Shown: positions 17,539-27,295 of the stretch, in pieces
Layout of the letters: each line of letters starts with the position of its first letter
Position numbering within the stretch: position 1 is the stretch's first letter
Source: Rhodospirillales bacterium
GTDB taxonomy: Bacteria > Pseudomonadota > Alphaproteobacteria > JAJFIK01
Direction: 5' to 3'
Assembly: GCA_021775005.1 (NCBI GenBank)
Contig: JAJFIK010000078.1
Location: forward strand, 1-64,000
DNA: 64,000 bases
Translations under genes and position numbers: made by a program
Notes under the pieces: model-generated
Told to the model about the DNA's origin: nothing
What the model saw: the letters and a program-made list of their open reading frames with translations, nothing else
Databases searched by the model: none

Positions 17539-18741
17539 TCATGTCCCATTCTTGATGCGCTGGGCGAGTGGATTGTCGCCGATCCAATAGCTTAGTTCGG
17601 CTGGCTGCGAAATGCGCCAGAGGCAAAAATCCGCACGTTTGCCCACCTCCAGCGTCCCTGCATCGCCTGCGATCCCTAGCGCTTTAGCCGCTTCCCGCGT
17701 CATCCCGGCCAAGGCGTCTTCAGGGGTGAGGGCAAACAAGGTGCAGGCCATATTCATGGTGAGCAGCGGGGATACCAGTGGCGATGACCCCGGATTGCAA
17801 TCACTGGCAATGGCAATGGGAACACCGGCGGCACGCAGCGCCTCTATGGGCGGCAGTTTTGTTTCGCGCAAGAAGTAAAATGCACCTGGAAGCAGCACTG
17901 CCGTCATCCCCGCCGCTGCCATGGCTGCGACACCATCTTGGCTGAGATGTTCCAGATGATCGGCGGAGAGCGCATGATACTTCGCTGCCAATTGGGTTCC
18001 TTGGCTGTCGCTGAGTTGCTCCGCATGGAGCTTCATAGGGAGCCCAAGCGCTTTGGCGGCATCAAACACGCGCGCCACTTCGCCTAGTGTAAATCCGATG
18101 GTTTCACAAAACGCATCCACCGCGTCCACAAGACCAGCTTCGACCGCAGCAGGCAGCATTTCACTGCACACAACATCGATGTAGCCATTGCGATCATCGG
18201 CGAATTCAGGGGGTAGTGCGTGTGCGCCGAGAAACGTGCGCAAAACATCCACGTTATTTTCCGCGCCAAGGCGGGTCGCCGCTTCCAGCATTCTGAGCTC
18301 AGCTGCTGTCTCAAGCCCGTAGCCGGATTTGATCTCAACGGTCGTGACACCTTCTGACACCATCTGTTGCAATCGCGACGACGCGGCGCTCACCAATTCG
18401 TCGAGGGACGCAGCTCTGGTTGCTTTCACAGTCGAGACGATACCGCCGCCAGCTTTTGCAATATCCTCATAACTGGCGCCCTTGAGGCGCAATTCAAACT
18501 CGCCCGCGCGGTCGCCGGCGAACACCAAATGCGTATGACAATCAATGAGGCCCGGCGTGATCCAAGCGCCCCCGGCATCGACGGTCTTAGCTGCAGCGCC
18601 GCTGAAGTCCGCGCGGCGGCCGACCCAAGCAATGCGCCCGTCTTTCACCGCCAAGGCCCCGTCAGGCACCGCACCATAGGGATCAGCCCCCGCCATAGTG
18701 GCGAGATGGCAATTAATCCAAGCAGTATCGAAATCGGACAC
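17539..18741 (-). CDS. hutI: Imidazolonepropionase
   Basis: This amidohydrolase opens imidazolonepropionate to N-formimidoyl-glutamate. It contains the metal-binding HxH ([12 protein letters not shown]), the substrate loop [14 protein letters not shown], the histidines [16 protein letters not shown] and SADHLEHL, and the acidic ligand in [10 protein letters not shown]. The GTG at 18741 gives 400 residues, the family's usual length, beginning [13 protein letters not shown]. The frame remains open for 80 more codons without resemblance to HutI. This is the first gene of the leftward hut transcript and is read divergently from hutG. Confidence 0.95.
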   Translation of the reverse strand: MSDFDTAWINCHLATMAGADPYGAVPDGALAVKDGRIAWVGRRADFSGAAAKTVDAGGAWITPGLIDCHTHLVFAGDRAGEFELRLKGASYEDIAKAGGGIVSTVKATRAASLDELVSAASSRLQQMVSEGVTTVEIKSGYGLETAAELRMLEAATRLGAENNVDVLRTFLGAHALPPEFADDRNGYIDVVCSEMLPAAVEAGLVDAVDAFCETIGFTLGEVARVFDAAKALGLPMKLHAEQLSDSQGTQLAAKYHALSADHLEHLSQDGVAAMAAAGMTAVLLPGAFYFLRETKLPPIEALRAAGVPIAIASDCNPGSSPLVSPLLTMNMACTLFALTPEDALAGMTREAAKALGIAGDAGTLEVGKRADFCLWRISQPAELSYWIGDNPLAQRIKNGT

Positions 18742-18754
18742 GAGAACTCTTCTG

Positions 18755-18782
18755 TTGTTAGAATGGCCCCGCCCTCTATACA
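18755..18782 (+). promoter_or_regulatory. Candidate sigma-70 promoter for hutG
   Basis: TTGTTA (18755-18760) and TATACA (18777-18782) are spaced by 16 bases, 60 bases before the hutG ATG. This is a reasonable housekeeping promoter match in the hutI-hutG divergent region. It is a reading by eye without a statistical score. Confidence 0.45.
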
Positions 18783-18800
18783 TCCAACACCGGGTCCGCC

Positions 18801-18828
18801 AAAGCGCTGAAACCCAAAGCGCTAAAAC
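18801..18828. repeat. Tandem direct repeat between hut promoter and hutG
   Basis: AAAGCGCTGAAAC (18801-18813) and AAAGCGCTAAAAC (18816-18828) differ at one base and start 15 bases apart. Each contains the palindrome AGCGCT. They lie downstream of the candidate promoter and just before the hutG ribosome-binding site, a plausible operator position. No hut repressor gene is present nearby. Confidence 0.5.
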
Positions 18829-18842
18829 GAAGGGAGCCCCTG

Positions 18843-19727
18843 ATGAAATCCTGGACCAGCATCGCCGACCTGCTGACAGACGATCAGTCGGCAAAACTCG
18901 CTCTTTTAGGGCTTCCCCTTGGTACCGGCTCGGTGACGCCGGGGCGTTGCGATTTAGGCCCCGCTGCCCTTCGCATGGCACTTCCCCGCATCAGCACCTA
19001 TGACCTGGAAACGGAAACCGAACTTGCAGGATTGAAGGTCTATGACGCCGGTGATCTGGATCTTGGCACGCTCTTGCCCGCCGATGCGTTTACCCCCATC
19101 AAAGACATCGCTACTCCCATTTGCGCCGCCCATGAGCTAACCATTATGATGGGCGGTAACAACGCCATCACCCGCCCCGGCGTTCACGCACTGGATGGAT
19201 CGCTTCAATCTGTGGGGTTGCTCACACTAGATGCGCATTTTGATTTACGCGACACCTCGGGCGGTATTTCAAATGGCAATCCGGTGCAGGCTCTGCTGGA
19301 TGACGGCATGGCGGGAAACCAAATCGCACAAGTGGGCCTCGTTCCTTTTGCCAATGCCAAATACATGCATGAGACCGCAAAACAAGCTGGCATCAGCGTC
19401 TACACCATGAAGGATTGCCGCCAGCGCGGCACACTGGACGTCATTGCAGAGGCACTAGCGACATTAAGCACGCGGTGCGATGTCATCTTTGTGGATTTCG
19501 ATATTGACGTCATTGATCGGGCGCAGCTGCCCGGCGCGCCAGGGGCGCGTCCCGGCGGCATGGCGAACCACGACTTTTTTGCCGCGACGCGCCTTATCAC
19601 CGCGAACCCCAAAGTGCGGGCGGTGGACCTGACAGAATTTGACCCACCCCTGGATGTGGCAAACATCAGTGCCCTAACCGCCGCGCGATGGTTCGCTGAG
19701 GTGCTTGCAGGGTTTGCCGCGCGTTGA
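18843..19727 (+). CDS. hutG: Arginase-family hydrolase, probable formimidoylglutamase
   Basis: This 294-residue ureohydrolase-fold protein should release formamide from formimidoyl-glutamate, completing histidine degradation to glutamate. It has the metal motifs LDAHFDLRD (DAHxD) and [10 protein letters not shown] (DxDxxD), and a closing [12 protein letters not shown] typical of the family. The first metal motif, usually GGDHS or GGGHE, reads GGNNAITRP, so the histidine ligand is Asn. This may mark a subfamily with altered metal use or a different substrate. The start follows AGGGAG by 6 bases. The gene is read away from hutI and its stop abuts mltF. Confidence 0.82.
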   Translation: MKSWTSIADLLTDDQSAKLALLGLPLGTGSVTPGRCDLGPAALRMALPRISTYDLETETELAGLKVYDAGDLDLGTLLPADAFTPIKDIATPICAAHELTIMMGGNNAITRPGVHALDGSLQSVGLLTLDAHFDLRDTSGGISNGNPVQALLDDGMAGNQIAQVGLVPFANAKYMHETAKQAGISVYTMKDCRQRGTLDVIAEALATLSTRCDVIFVDFDIDVIDRAQLPGAPGARPGGMANHDFFAATRLITANPKVRAVDLTEFDPPLDVANISALTAARWFAEVLAGFAAR

Positions 19728-21182
19728 TTATTCGGTGTCGTCACCCGTTGCGGACGGTGCGCCTGGATTTTCATTTTGGGTGTGGGCGGGGAACTCACGA
19801 TTGAGAATGTCCCAGTAACTTCGAATGCGCTGTACATAACGCACCGCTTCGCCGCCGCGGGCATAGCCATACTGCAGCCCCGTGTAATGGGCTCGCCGCG
19901 CCAATAGAGGCAGCACGGTTTGCAAATCACGCCAGGAATTGGGGTCCAGCCCTTGCCCCGCTGCCAGGCTCATGGCGTCGCGTACATGGCCATAGCCCAC
20001 GTTGTACGCAGCTAATGCAAAGAACACGCGATCTTCGCCAGTGATGCCTTCGGGAAGTCGCTCATAGAGTTCAGCAAGATATTCCGCTCCCCCGTTGATG
20101 CTTTGCGCCGGATCAAGGCGATCCGTTACCCCCAAATCCGAGGCAGTGGCTAATGTTAACATCATCAGCCCGCGCACGCCTGTGGGGCTTCGTGCCAATC
20201 GGTTCCAGTGACTTTCCTGATAGGCCTGCGCCGCTAACAAGGTCCAATTAAAGCCGTGTTGCTGCCCGGCTTCTTGAAATAAGTCGATGAATTCCGGCAG
20301 GCGGGATTCAATACGCCTGGCCAGAGAGCGGGTATCGACAAAATCAAAAATTTCTACATGCCCGTAGTAACGTTCTTCGATTTCATCGAGAAACTCGCGA
20401 TCTTGAAGTTCATCGAACCAATCACCCAATGCATTGCGCAAATTGATGGCGCCCGTGGGCAAGACCCACGCGAGATATTGATCATCAGATACGTCGAAGG
20501 GCACAATCAAGCTTGGCTCATAGCGCCGATTGATCGCGACAATGTTTGAGTCCGCAATAGTGCAATCAACCTCACCCGCCGCCACGCGCGCCAGAACGCC
20601 TTCGGTATCAAGGGCCGCCGTTGATTGCCATGTAAGGCCCCCAAGTTCGCCCGCCAGTTCCATCAGGCGCTCCTCATAGGAGGAATTTGCGATAACTTCG
20701 ATGGAGTGCTGCGGCAGATCTGCAATTCGCCGGGGATAAGCTTCGCGGCGATTACACACCAGTTGTTGCACGATGCGCTTGTAGTCCGAGCCGAAAAGAA
20801 AATCCGCCTCACGATCTTCAGTGCGAGTAAGGCCTGCAGCCGCCATGTCCCCCTCGCCCCGCCGGATTGCATCCAGAATATCTGCAATAGTTTCCAGCAC
20901 GACATAGCGGGTGTCGACGCCAAGCCAGGCAGCAAAATCTTCCGTCAGATCATATTCATAGCCTGCCAGATTTGCCGTGGCGTCGTAATAATAGGTGGTG
21001 GGCGCATTGCGCGTGAGAACAACAATGATCCCGCGATCGCGAATGCCATCGAGCACATGGCCATACCCAATGGGCGGTGTATAGCTACCATCATCACGCC
21101 AGATCCCGATGATGAGCGCCACTGCCGCAATCACATAAGTGATGCGGCGTTGCATTCGCAAACTTATCTCGGGCAGGCGCAT
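19728..21182 (-). CDS. mltF: Membrane-bound lytic murein transglycosylase F
   Basis: This 484-residue peptidoglycan-cleaving enzyme has an N-terminal membrane anchor (about residues 12-27). A periplasmic substrate-binding-protein-like domain spans about 45-275 (GIIVVLTRNAPTTYYYD, AAAGLTRTEDREADFLFG). The C-terminal SLT domain has the catalytic Glu in AQAYQESHWNRLARS, then GLMMLTLATASDLG, AYNVGYGHVRDA and the Tyr-rich helix near its end. This two-domain layout defines MltF. The N-terminal domain regulates activity in the E. coli protein. The gene converges on hutG with no spacer. Confidence 0.93.
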   Translation of the reverse strand: MRLPEISLRMQRRITYVIAAVALIIGIWRDDGSYTPPIGYGHVLDGIRDRGIIVVLTRNAPTTYYYDATANLAGYEYDLTEDFAAWLGVDTRYVVLETIADILDAIRRGEGDMAAAGLTRTEDREADFLFGSDYKRIVQQLVCNRREAYPRRIADLPQHSIEVIANSSYEERLMELAGELGGLTWQSTAALDTEGVLARVAAGEVDCTIADSNIVAINRRYEPSLIVPFDVSDDQYLAWVLPTGAINLRNALGDWFDELQDREFLDEIEERYYGHVEIFDFVDTRSLARRIESRLPEFIDLFQEAGQQHGFNWTLLAAQAYQESHWNRLARSPTGVRGLMMLTLATASDLGVTDRLDPAQSINGGAEYLAELYERLPEGITGEDRVFFALAAYNVGYGHVRDAMSLAAGQGLDPNSWRDLQTVLPLLARRAHYTGLQYGYARGGEAVRYVQRIRSYWDILNREFPAHTQNENPGAPSATGDDTE

Positions 21183-21261
21183 CCCGACTCACTCCTTTGA
21201 CATCTCAGATTACGCGAGAGGGCAGCAAAGAATGTGGCTCATTTTGGTTGACGAAAAACCC

Positions 21262-22494
21262 CTAATGTCCAGACGGCAGCTCATCATAGGGTTTGTCTTT
21301 GTCCACGCGGATATCGCCGGGCAGACCTAGCACCCGTTCGGCAATGATATTGCGCAGAATCTCGTCTGTGCCCCCAGCGATTCGGATGCCCGGGGCCCAG
21401 AAATAGGATTGCTGCATGGCCGCATCAAGCGGCGCGAGATCAGGATCGGTCAGGATACCGCCCATGTCCTCGATTTCCATGCCGAAGGAGGCAATCTCCT
21501 GCAGTTTCGGCGCGGAAACCACTTTACCGATGGAGCTTTCCGGTCCCGGAATTTCCCCTTTGGAAAGCGCCGTCAGGGTTCGGTAGCGGGTGTACTGCAA
21601 TCCCTTGGCCCGCACATACCAATCGGCTATTTTTTCGCGCACAGCGGCATTGGCCATGGCCGGGCCGTCTTCGAGTTCCATGGATTGCGCCAGGCTCATC
21701 AGCTCCCGCAGATCAACACCGCCGGAGCCGCCGCCAATAGCAAGGCGCTCATGCATCAGCGTGGTTAGTGCCACCTTCCAGCCTTCACCCACTTCACCAA
21801 GGCGCTGGCTGTCGGGGATGCGCACATCGGTGAAATAAACTTCATTGAAGTTTGACGCCCCCGAGATTTGCTTAATGGGCCGGACCTCAACGCCGGGCGC
21901 TTTCATATCAATGAAAAAGAACGTCAGTCCCTTGTGCTTGCGCGCCTTGGGATCTGATCTCGCAACAATAATTCCAAAGTCAGAGAAGTGCGCCCCCGAG
22001 GTCCAGACTTTTTGCCCGTTCAAAATCCAATCGTCGCCATCTTTCACGCAGCGGGTTTTGAGGCCGGCCACATCTGAGCCTGCAGAGGGTTCAGAAAATA
22101 GCTGACACCATATCTCTTCTCCGTGAAGCGCGGGGCTGACATAGCGCTCGAGCTGCTCTTTGCTGGCAAAGGCCATCATGGTGGGGACGCACATGCCTAA
22201 TCCAATTTCAAAAAAACCGCGTGGCACGGCGTATTTGGCTTCTTCCTGGCCATAGATGACAGACTGTATAGGCGTACCGCCCCTGCCGCCAAATTCCTCA
22301 GGCCAGGTAATTTGAGCAAACCTTGCGTTGGCTTTTTTGCTCTGCCACTCGCGCGCGAGCTTCAAAAGCTCCTTTTCGCTCATGCCGGCGTAAGGGTCAT
22401 CGCTGCCTTCGGTCCGCAGTGTGGCGTTGGACGCGAGCCAATTTTTGACCTCGGCGCGGAAGGCGGCTTCTTCGGGGCTATCGTTGAAATCCAT
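21262..22494 (-). CDS. Acyl-CoA dehydrogenase, probable alpha (catalytic) subunit of second pair
   Basis: This 410-residue acyl-CoA dehydrogenase has CQLFSEPSAGSDVAGLKTR, WTSGAHFSDFGIIVAR and a C-terminus IRIAGGTDEILRNIIAE. The IYEGT glutamate is Gly, but helix G reads TLMHERLAIGG, keeping an alternative glutamate. The N-terminal region MDFNDSPEEAAFRAEVKNWL matches the FadE family. It lies 25 bases after the shorter dehydrogenase gene in the same direction, repeating the long/short arrangement found at 6.3-8.7 kb. This suggests a second heteromeric dehydrogenase with a different substrate. Confidence 0.92.
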   Translation of the reverse strand: MDFNDSPEEAAFRAEVKNWLASNATLRTEGSDDPYAGMSEKELLKLAREWQSKKANARFAQITWPEEFGGRGGTPIQSVIYGQEEAKYAVPRGFFEIGLGMCVPTMMAFASKEQLERYVSPALHGEEIWCQLFSEPSAGSDVAGLKTRCVKDGDDWILNGQKVWTSGAHFSDFGIIVARSDPKARKHKGLTFFFIDMKAPGVEVRPIKQISGASNFNEVYFTDVRIPDSQRLGEVGEGWKVALTTLMHERLAIGGGSGGVDLRELMSLAQSMELEDGPAMANAAVREKIADWYVRAKGLQYTRYRTLTALSKGEIPGPESSIGKVVSAPKLQEIASFGMEIEDMGGILTDPDLAPLDAAMQQSYFWAPGIRIAGGTDEILRNIIAERVLGLPGDIRVDKDKPYDELPSGH

Positions 22495-22519
22495 AATCTT
22501 TGTCCTTCAAAATTCAATG

Positions 22520-23647
22520 TTAGGCTGCGTTGCGGCGCTCGAGCGCGCTTACAAGCCGATCTTTCCATCCCCGCGGTCCCCCAAGGCAGAGGGACAAAAG
22601 TTTTGCTCGCCGTAAGAACAGATGGCAGTCCATTTCCCAGGTAAATCCGATGCCGCCATGGGTCTGGATGAGTTCCTTGGAGGCATAGTCATAGGCTTCA
22701 GAAGCTGAAATGCGCGCGCCCGCAGCGGCAATGGGCAACTCCGGTGCATCAGTTGAAAGCGCCCACGCCCCGTAATAGGCGTTAGAGCGACCCAGCTGGT
22801 TCTTGATATACATGTCTGCGAGCTTGTGCTTGATGGCTTGAAACGAGGCGATCTGACGGCCAAAAGCATAACGCCCCATGGCGTAGTCTTTCGCCATCTC
22901 AAGGCAGCGGTCTGCCCCGCCCACTTGCTCGAACGAAAACAGCACCGCGGCGCGATCAAACACGCGCCGGGTCAAGGCCCAGCCCGCATCGCTATCCCCC
23001 AACGCTTCGGCGTCTGCATTGTCGAACGTAACGGCGGCATGACTGCGAGTGGGGTCGATGGTGCCCACACTGGCGCGCTTTACGCCTTTGCCCGTCAGGT
23101 CAACAATAGAAAGCGCGACAGAACTTTCAGAACCTGAGCTATCGGTCACCGCCGCAACGATTGCAAAATCCGCTACGTCCCCATCAGGCACCGGAAGTTT
23201 GGTGCCGGATATTTTGCCGCCGCTCAACTTCGTTACAATTGTTTTCGGCAAGGGCACCTTTGCGCCTTCAGCCAATGCAAATGTACCAATCAACTCCCCG
23301 CTTGCGAGTTTCGGCAGGTATTTTTTCTTTTGATCGTCCGTCCCCGCAACCAGCAGGGCTTCTGTGGCGAGATAGACAGAGGATGAAAATGGCACCGGCG
23401 CCAATGACCGGCCCAGTTCTTCTGCGATGACACATAGCTCCAGGTAACCAAGGCCAAGGCCGCCATATTCTTCAGGAATGGTCACGCCGGTCCAGCCCAT
23501 TTCCACAATCGCCTGCCAGAGTTTTTTGTCATAGGGCGCGTCGCCTTCCAGAATGCCGCGCGGCACAGTAGTCTCGCAGCGCTCCGTCAAAAACTTGTTC
23601 GCCTGGTCTTTGAGAAACTTCTGGTCGTCAGAAAAATCGAAGTTCAT
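22520..23647 (-). CDS. Acyl-CoA dehydrogenase, probable beta (non-catalytic) subunit of second pair
   Basis: This 375-residue acyl-CoA dehydrogenase-fold protein begins FDFSDDQKFLKDQANKFL. It has YGGLGLGYLELCVIAEELG, a C-terminal helix with QTHGGIGFTWEMDCHLFLRR, and ends without an IYEGT-like segment (LLSLCLGGPRGWKD). Aligned by the AFGRQIASFQAIKHKLADMY block, the helix-G base position is Ala. Neither glutamate base is therefore present. ATG 23647 is used because GGGGAG precedes it by 5 bases; the ATG 15 bases upstream lies before that site. The gene is read away from the HAD phosphatase gene. Confidence 0.9.
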   Translation of the reverse strand: MNFDFSDDQKFLKDQANKFLTERCETTVPRGILEGDAPYDKKLWQAIVEMGWTGVTIPEEYGGLGLGYLELCVIAEELGRSLAPVPFSSSVYLATEALLVAGTDDQKKKYLPKLASGELIGTFALAEGAKVPLPKTIVTKLSGGKISGTKLPVPDGDVADFAIVAAVTDSSGSESSVALSIVDLTGKGVKRASVGTIDPTRSHAAVTFDNADAEALGDSDAGWALTRRVFDRAAVLFSFEQVGGADRCLEMAKDYAMGRYAFGRQIASFQAIKHKLADMYIKNQLGRSNAYYGAWALSTDAPELPIAAAGARISASEAYDYASKELIQTHGGIGFTWEMDCHLFLRRAKLLSLCLGGPRGWKDRLVSALERRNAA

Positions 23648-23782
23648 ATGTCTCCCCATCATTCGGTTTGCGGGCCGCTCTCATTGGCGCATAACATAGC
23701 ACCCGAATGCGCACCGAAAAGCAGCGAAATGTTGACCTTGGGGAAAGTAATGGGAAAGCCTTTGGTCCGAAATAGAGGAAAT

Positions 23783-24565
23783 ATGGAACCGTTCTCACAA
23801 TGCACTAATGAAACATTGGCCAAAGTTGACGTTTTGCTCACGGATGTGGACGGTACACTGACGCGCGATGGCCATGTGCCCACCGATGTTATGACCGCCA
23901 TTGCCGCCCTTGGGGCTGCCGGTCTGACCGTAATCCCTGTAACTGGCCGCCCAGCGGGCTGGGCCCATATGATGATCAACCAATGGCCGGTGCGCGCGGC
24001 CATCGCCGAAAATGGTGCCATGGCCTATGTGCGCCATCACTCATCGATCAAGGAAATCTTTGCCCTTGGCCGCGCCGGCTCAGAAACCCACCAAACCAAT
24101 GCCATGGCCATCGCCGCGGCAGCATTTAAGGAATTCCCCCACCTCGCCTTGGCAGGCGATCAGCCCTATCGCCGTGTGGATCTCGCCATTGATCACGCTG
24201 AAAATGTTGACCCTTTGTCAGTGTCCGAATTGGCCGCCCTACGGGGCTTTCTCATGGAAAAAGGCGCGCATGTCATCATCAGCTCCATTCATGTTCACAT
24301 ACAATTGGCTGATTTTGATAAGGCCGCTATGGCCAAGCGGGTCATCAATGACTATCTGGACGGGGTGGATGCTGACGCAGTTCTTGCGGTCGGTGATGCC
24401 CCAAACGATGAACCGCTGTTCGCCGCCTTTTCCTTGTGTGTTGGCGTTGCCAATCTGGCGAAAGCAGCGGCTGGCATGACCTCTTTGCCCCGTTACATCA
24501 CGGCTGGCGCTGAGGCAGATGGATTTTGTGAACTGGCCGCGCGCCTGATCGCGGCCCGAACCTGA
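23783..24565 (+). CDS. HAD-superfamily hydrolase, type IIB (Cof/sugar-phosphatase-like)
   Basis: This 260-residue phosphatase has the nucleophile motif LLTDVDGTLTRDG near residue 17, motif II in VIPVTGRPAGW, a C2-type cap domain, and the metal loop AVGDAPNDEPLFAAF. Serial numbering and size match sucrose-phosphate or mannosyl-phosphoglycerate phosphatase relatives, but the substrate is not predictable. ATG 23783 is chosen because GAGGAAAT precedes it directly; the frame is open upstream through 45 codons with no family similarity. It precedes pepN by 13 bases. Confidence 0.85.
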   Translation: MEPFSQCTNETLAKVDVLLTDVDGTLTRDGHVPTDVMTAIAALGAAGLTVIPVTGRPAGWAHMMINQWPVRAAIAENGAMAYVRHHSSIKEIFALGRAGSETHQTNAMAIAAAAFKEFPHLALAGDQPYRRVDLAIDHAENVDPLSVSELAALRGFLMEKGAHVIISSIHVHIQLADFDKAAMAKRVINDYLDGVDADAVLAVGDAPNDEPLFAAFSLCVGVANLAKAAAGMTSLPRYITAGAEADGFCELAARLIAART

Positions 24566-24578
24566 GACGAGAGACCTA

Positions 24579-27227
24579 ATGAAAACCGAGCAACCGCCCA
24601 CCATTCACCTGAAAGACTATGCCGCGCCGGATTATTGGATCAATCAGGTCTCGCTTGATTTCACTTTGGTTCCTGATGCCACGCGGGTGGCGGCGGAGAT
24701 CAAATTTTCTCGCCGCGATGGCGTGGCGGCAGATGCCCCTTTGCGGCTCGACGGCGAGCACATGAAGCTCATCTCCATCGCCGTGGACGGCACCAAGCTC
24801 AATGAGGGCACTTACGTCACCGACGATCGCAGCCTCACGGTGCAGGGTCTCCCAGCCAATTTCACACTGACGACCGAGGTGGAAATTGACCCCGCCGCCA
24901 ATACCTCTCTTGAAGGCCTATATATTTCTGGCGGTGTTTTTGCGACCCAATGTGAAGCAGAGAGCTTTCGCAATATCACCTATTATCTTGACCGCCCCGA
25001 TGTGATGGCCCCGTTTCATGTACGCATGACTGCCGACAAGGCGGCCTACCCCATACTGCTCTCAAATGGCAATCCTGGCGCTCATGGCGACAATGTCGAC
25101 GGCACGCATTGGGCTGAGTGGGACGACCCCCATAAGAAGCCTGCCTATCTGTTTGCCCTGGTTGCCGGTGATTTGGTGCCCCTTAAAGATGAATTCACCA
25201 CCATGTCCGGGCGCAAAGTTGATCTTGGCATTTGGGTGCGCGCCGCCGACAGCGACAAATGCGACTACGCGATGGACAGCTTAAAGCGCTCTATGAAGTG
25301 GGACGAAGAAACCTATGGGCGCGAGTATGATCTCGACGTCTTCAACATTGTTGCGGTCAATGACTTCAATTTTGGCGCCATGGAGAACAAGGGGCTGAAT
25401 ATATTCAATTCAGCCGTTGTTTTAGCGCGCCCCGACACCGCCACCGATGACAATTACGCCAGCATCGAAGGGGTCGTCGCGCATGAGTATTTCCACAATT
25501 GGACTGGCAATCGCATCACCTGCCGCGATTGGTTTCAGATTTGCCTGAAAGAAGGTTTTACAGTTTATCGCGATCAAGGGTTTTCCAGTGATATGCGCGA
25601 AGCAAACGATACTCGCATTGACAATGTCTTGTTTTTGCGTGCGCGCCAGTTTGCCGAAGATGCAGGGCCCCTGGCCCATCCCGCGCGACCCCAAAGCTAC
25701 ATGAAAGTCGACAATTTCTATACCGCGACCGTCTATCAGAAGGGCTCGGAAATAGTAGGCATGTTGAAGACGCTGCTGGGCGCAGACGATTTCCGCAAGG
25801 CCACCGACCTTTATTTTGAGCGCCATGATGGCCAAGCCGAAACCGTTGATAGTTTCGTGAAAGCCTTTGAAGATGCCAGCGGCAAAGACCTGACACAGTT
25901 TCGCACCTGGTACAGCCAGGCCGGCACCCCCCGTGTCACCGCACGTGGCGAATGGGACGAGGCAGCGGGCACCTATGCGCTGACCTTGTCGCAGGTCACC
26001 AATCCCACGCCCGGCCAACCGGATAAGGCACCCCAACACATTCCTGTGGAGATGGGCCTTGTTGGTGCCAGCGGCGCAGCACTGCCGTTGCGTCTTGAAG
26101 GCGACAATGTTCCTGAGACGCCGACCAATCGCGTCCTGGAGTTCACTAACGCGACACAAACCTTCACCTTCACCGGCGTTACCGAGCGCCCGGTTCCGTC
26201 CCTCTTCCGCGGCTTTTCAGCGCCCGTTATTTTGGATGACGGCCTAAGCGCAGAAGACCAGCGGCACTTGATGGCCCATGACGAAGATCCCTTTAATCGT
26301 TGGGAAGCGGGCCAAGCGCAAGCACGAGACATGCTGACTAGTGACGCGAATGCGATCACCCAAGGCAAATCACCCAAGGCCGCAGACAACTACATTGCGG
26401 CACTTGCTGCCATACTTGTTGATAACGACCTTGCGCCCGCTTTCAAGGCCCGCGCCCTGACTTTGCCCGACGAAATGACCATTGGCCAGTCAATGGTCGT
26501 CATCGACCCCGATGCCATTCACACGGCGCGACATGGTCTGAACAATGCCATCGCGAACGCACTGCATGATGACCTGCTCCGAACCTACAACGACCTAATG
26601 ACCGATGCACCGTTCTCGCCCGACGCGGCCTCTGCGGGCAAACGAGCGTTACGCAATCGTTGCATGGGGCTGCTTTCAGCATTGGACACCGGCGCATCCA
26701 GCGAGCTTGTTTTTGAGCATTTCAAAACGGCCAAAAACATGACCGATGAGATCGCAGCATTGGGCATACTCGCCTCGTTGGAAACGCCCCATCGCGCGAC
26801 CGCTTTGCAGGCGTTCTACGATAAATGGAAGGAGGACCCCCTGGTGCTGGACAAGTGGTTCCAGGTGCAGGCTCGGTCATCCCTTCAAAGCACGCCACAA
26901 GCTGTAGCGGCCCTCACCAAACATCCCGACTTCACATTGAAGAACCCCAATCGGGCGCGGTCGCTAATCGCCGCCTTCGGCATGGGCAATCAGTTGCGGT
27001 TCAATGGTGCGGATGGCGCGGGTTACAATGTCTTCGCTGAGCAAGTCTTGGCCTTGGACAAGTTGAACCCCACGGTTGCAGGGCGCACCATGACGGCGAT
27101 GGAAAGCTGGCGTCGATTTGACGAAACCCGGCAGGCTCACGGCCGCGCGGTGTTGCAGGAAGTTATCGACACCAAAGGGATCTCAAAGAATCTCTATGAG
27201 ACCGCAACGCGCATATTCGGCGAATAA
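24579..27227 (+). CDS. pepN: Aminopeptidase N
   Basis: This 882-residue M1 zinc metallopeptidase removes N-terminal residues from peptides in the cytoplasm. It contains the substrate-anchoring GAMENKGLN and the zinc site HEYFHNWTGNR followed 18 residues later by the Glu of CLKEGFTVYRDQGF. The long C-terminal helical domain is complete. Length and layout match gammaproteobacterial PepN (about 870-890 residues). GAGACC stands before the ATG. It is probably cotranscribed with the HAD phosphatase 13 bases upstream. Confidence 0.97.
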   Translation: MKTEQPPTIHLKDYAAPDYWINQVSLDFTLVPDATRVAAEIKFSRRDGVAADAPLRLDGEHMKLISIAVDGTKLNEGTYVTDDRSLTVQGLPANFTLTTEVEIDPAANTSLEGLYISGGVFATQCEAESFRNITYYLDRPDVMAPFHVRMTADKAAYPILLSNGNPGAHGDNVDGTHWAEWDDPHKKPAYLFALVAGDLVPLKDEFTTMSGRKVDLGIWVRAADSDKCDYAMDSLKRSMKWDEETYGREYDLDVFNIVAVNDFNFGAMENKGLNIFNSAVVLARPDTATDDNYASIEGVVAHEYFHNWTGNRITCRDWFQICLKEGFTVYRDQGFSSDMREANDTRIDNVLFLRARQFAEDAGPLAHPARPQSYMKVDNFYTATVYQKGSEIVGMLKTLLGADDFRKATDLYFERHDGQAETVDSFVKAFEDASGKDLTQFRTWYSQAGTPRVTARGEWDEAAGTYALTLSQVTNPTPGQPDKAPQHIPVEMGLVGASGAALPLRLEGDNVPETPTNRVLEFTNATQTFTFTGVTERPVPSLFRGFSAPVILDDGLSAEDQRHLMAHDEDPFNRWEAGQAQARDMLTSDANAITQGKSPKAADNYIAALAAILVDNDLAPAFKARALTLPDEMTIGQSMVVIDPDAIHTARHGLNNAIANALHDDLLRTYNDLMTDAPFSPDAASAGKRALRNRCMGLLSALDTGASSELVFEHFKTAKNMTDEIAALGILASLETPHRATALQAFYDKWKEDPLVLDKWFQVQARSSLQSTPQAVAALTKHPDFTLKNPNRARSLIAAFGMGNQLRFNGADGAGYNVFAEQVLALDKLNPTVAGRTMTAMESWRRFDETRQAHGRAVLQEVIDTKGISKNLYETATRIFGE

Positions 27228-27295
27228 CAAGCCCAAGATTCGGCTAAAACGTGGGGTTTTTGCACCCATTTTGCTTGTTCATTGACGAATCCTTG

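Noticed and set aside
18742-18981. 80-codon N-terminal extension of hutI
   Set aside because: It lacks imidazolonepropionase similarity, crosses the hutG promoter and start, and the GTG at 18741 gives the usual 400 residues.
24239-24604. Antisense frames inside the HAD phosphatase and pepN genes
   Set aside because: They are mirror frames of confident genes with normal motifs on the coding strand.
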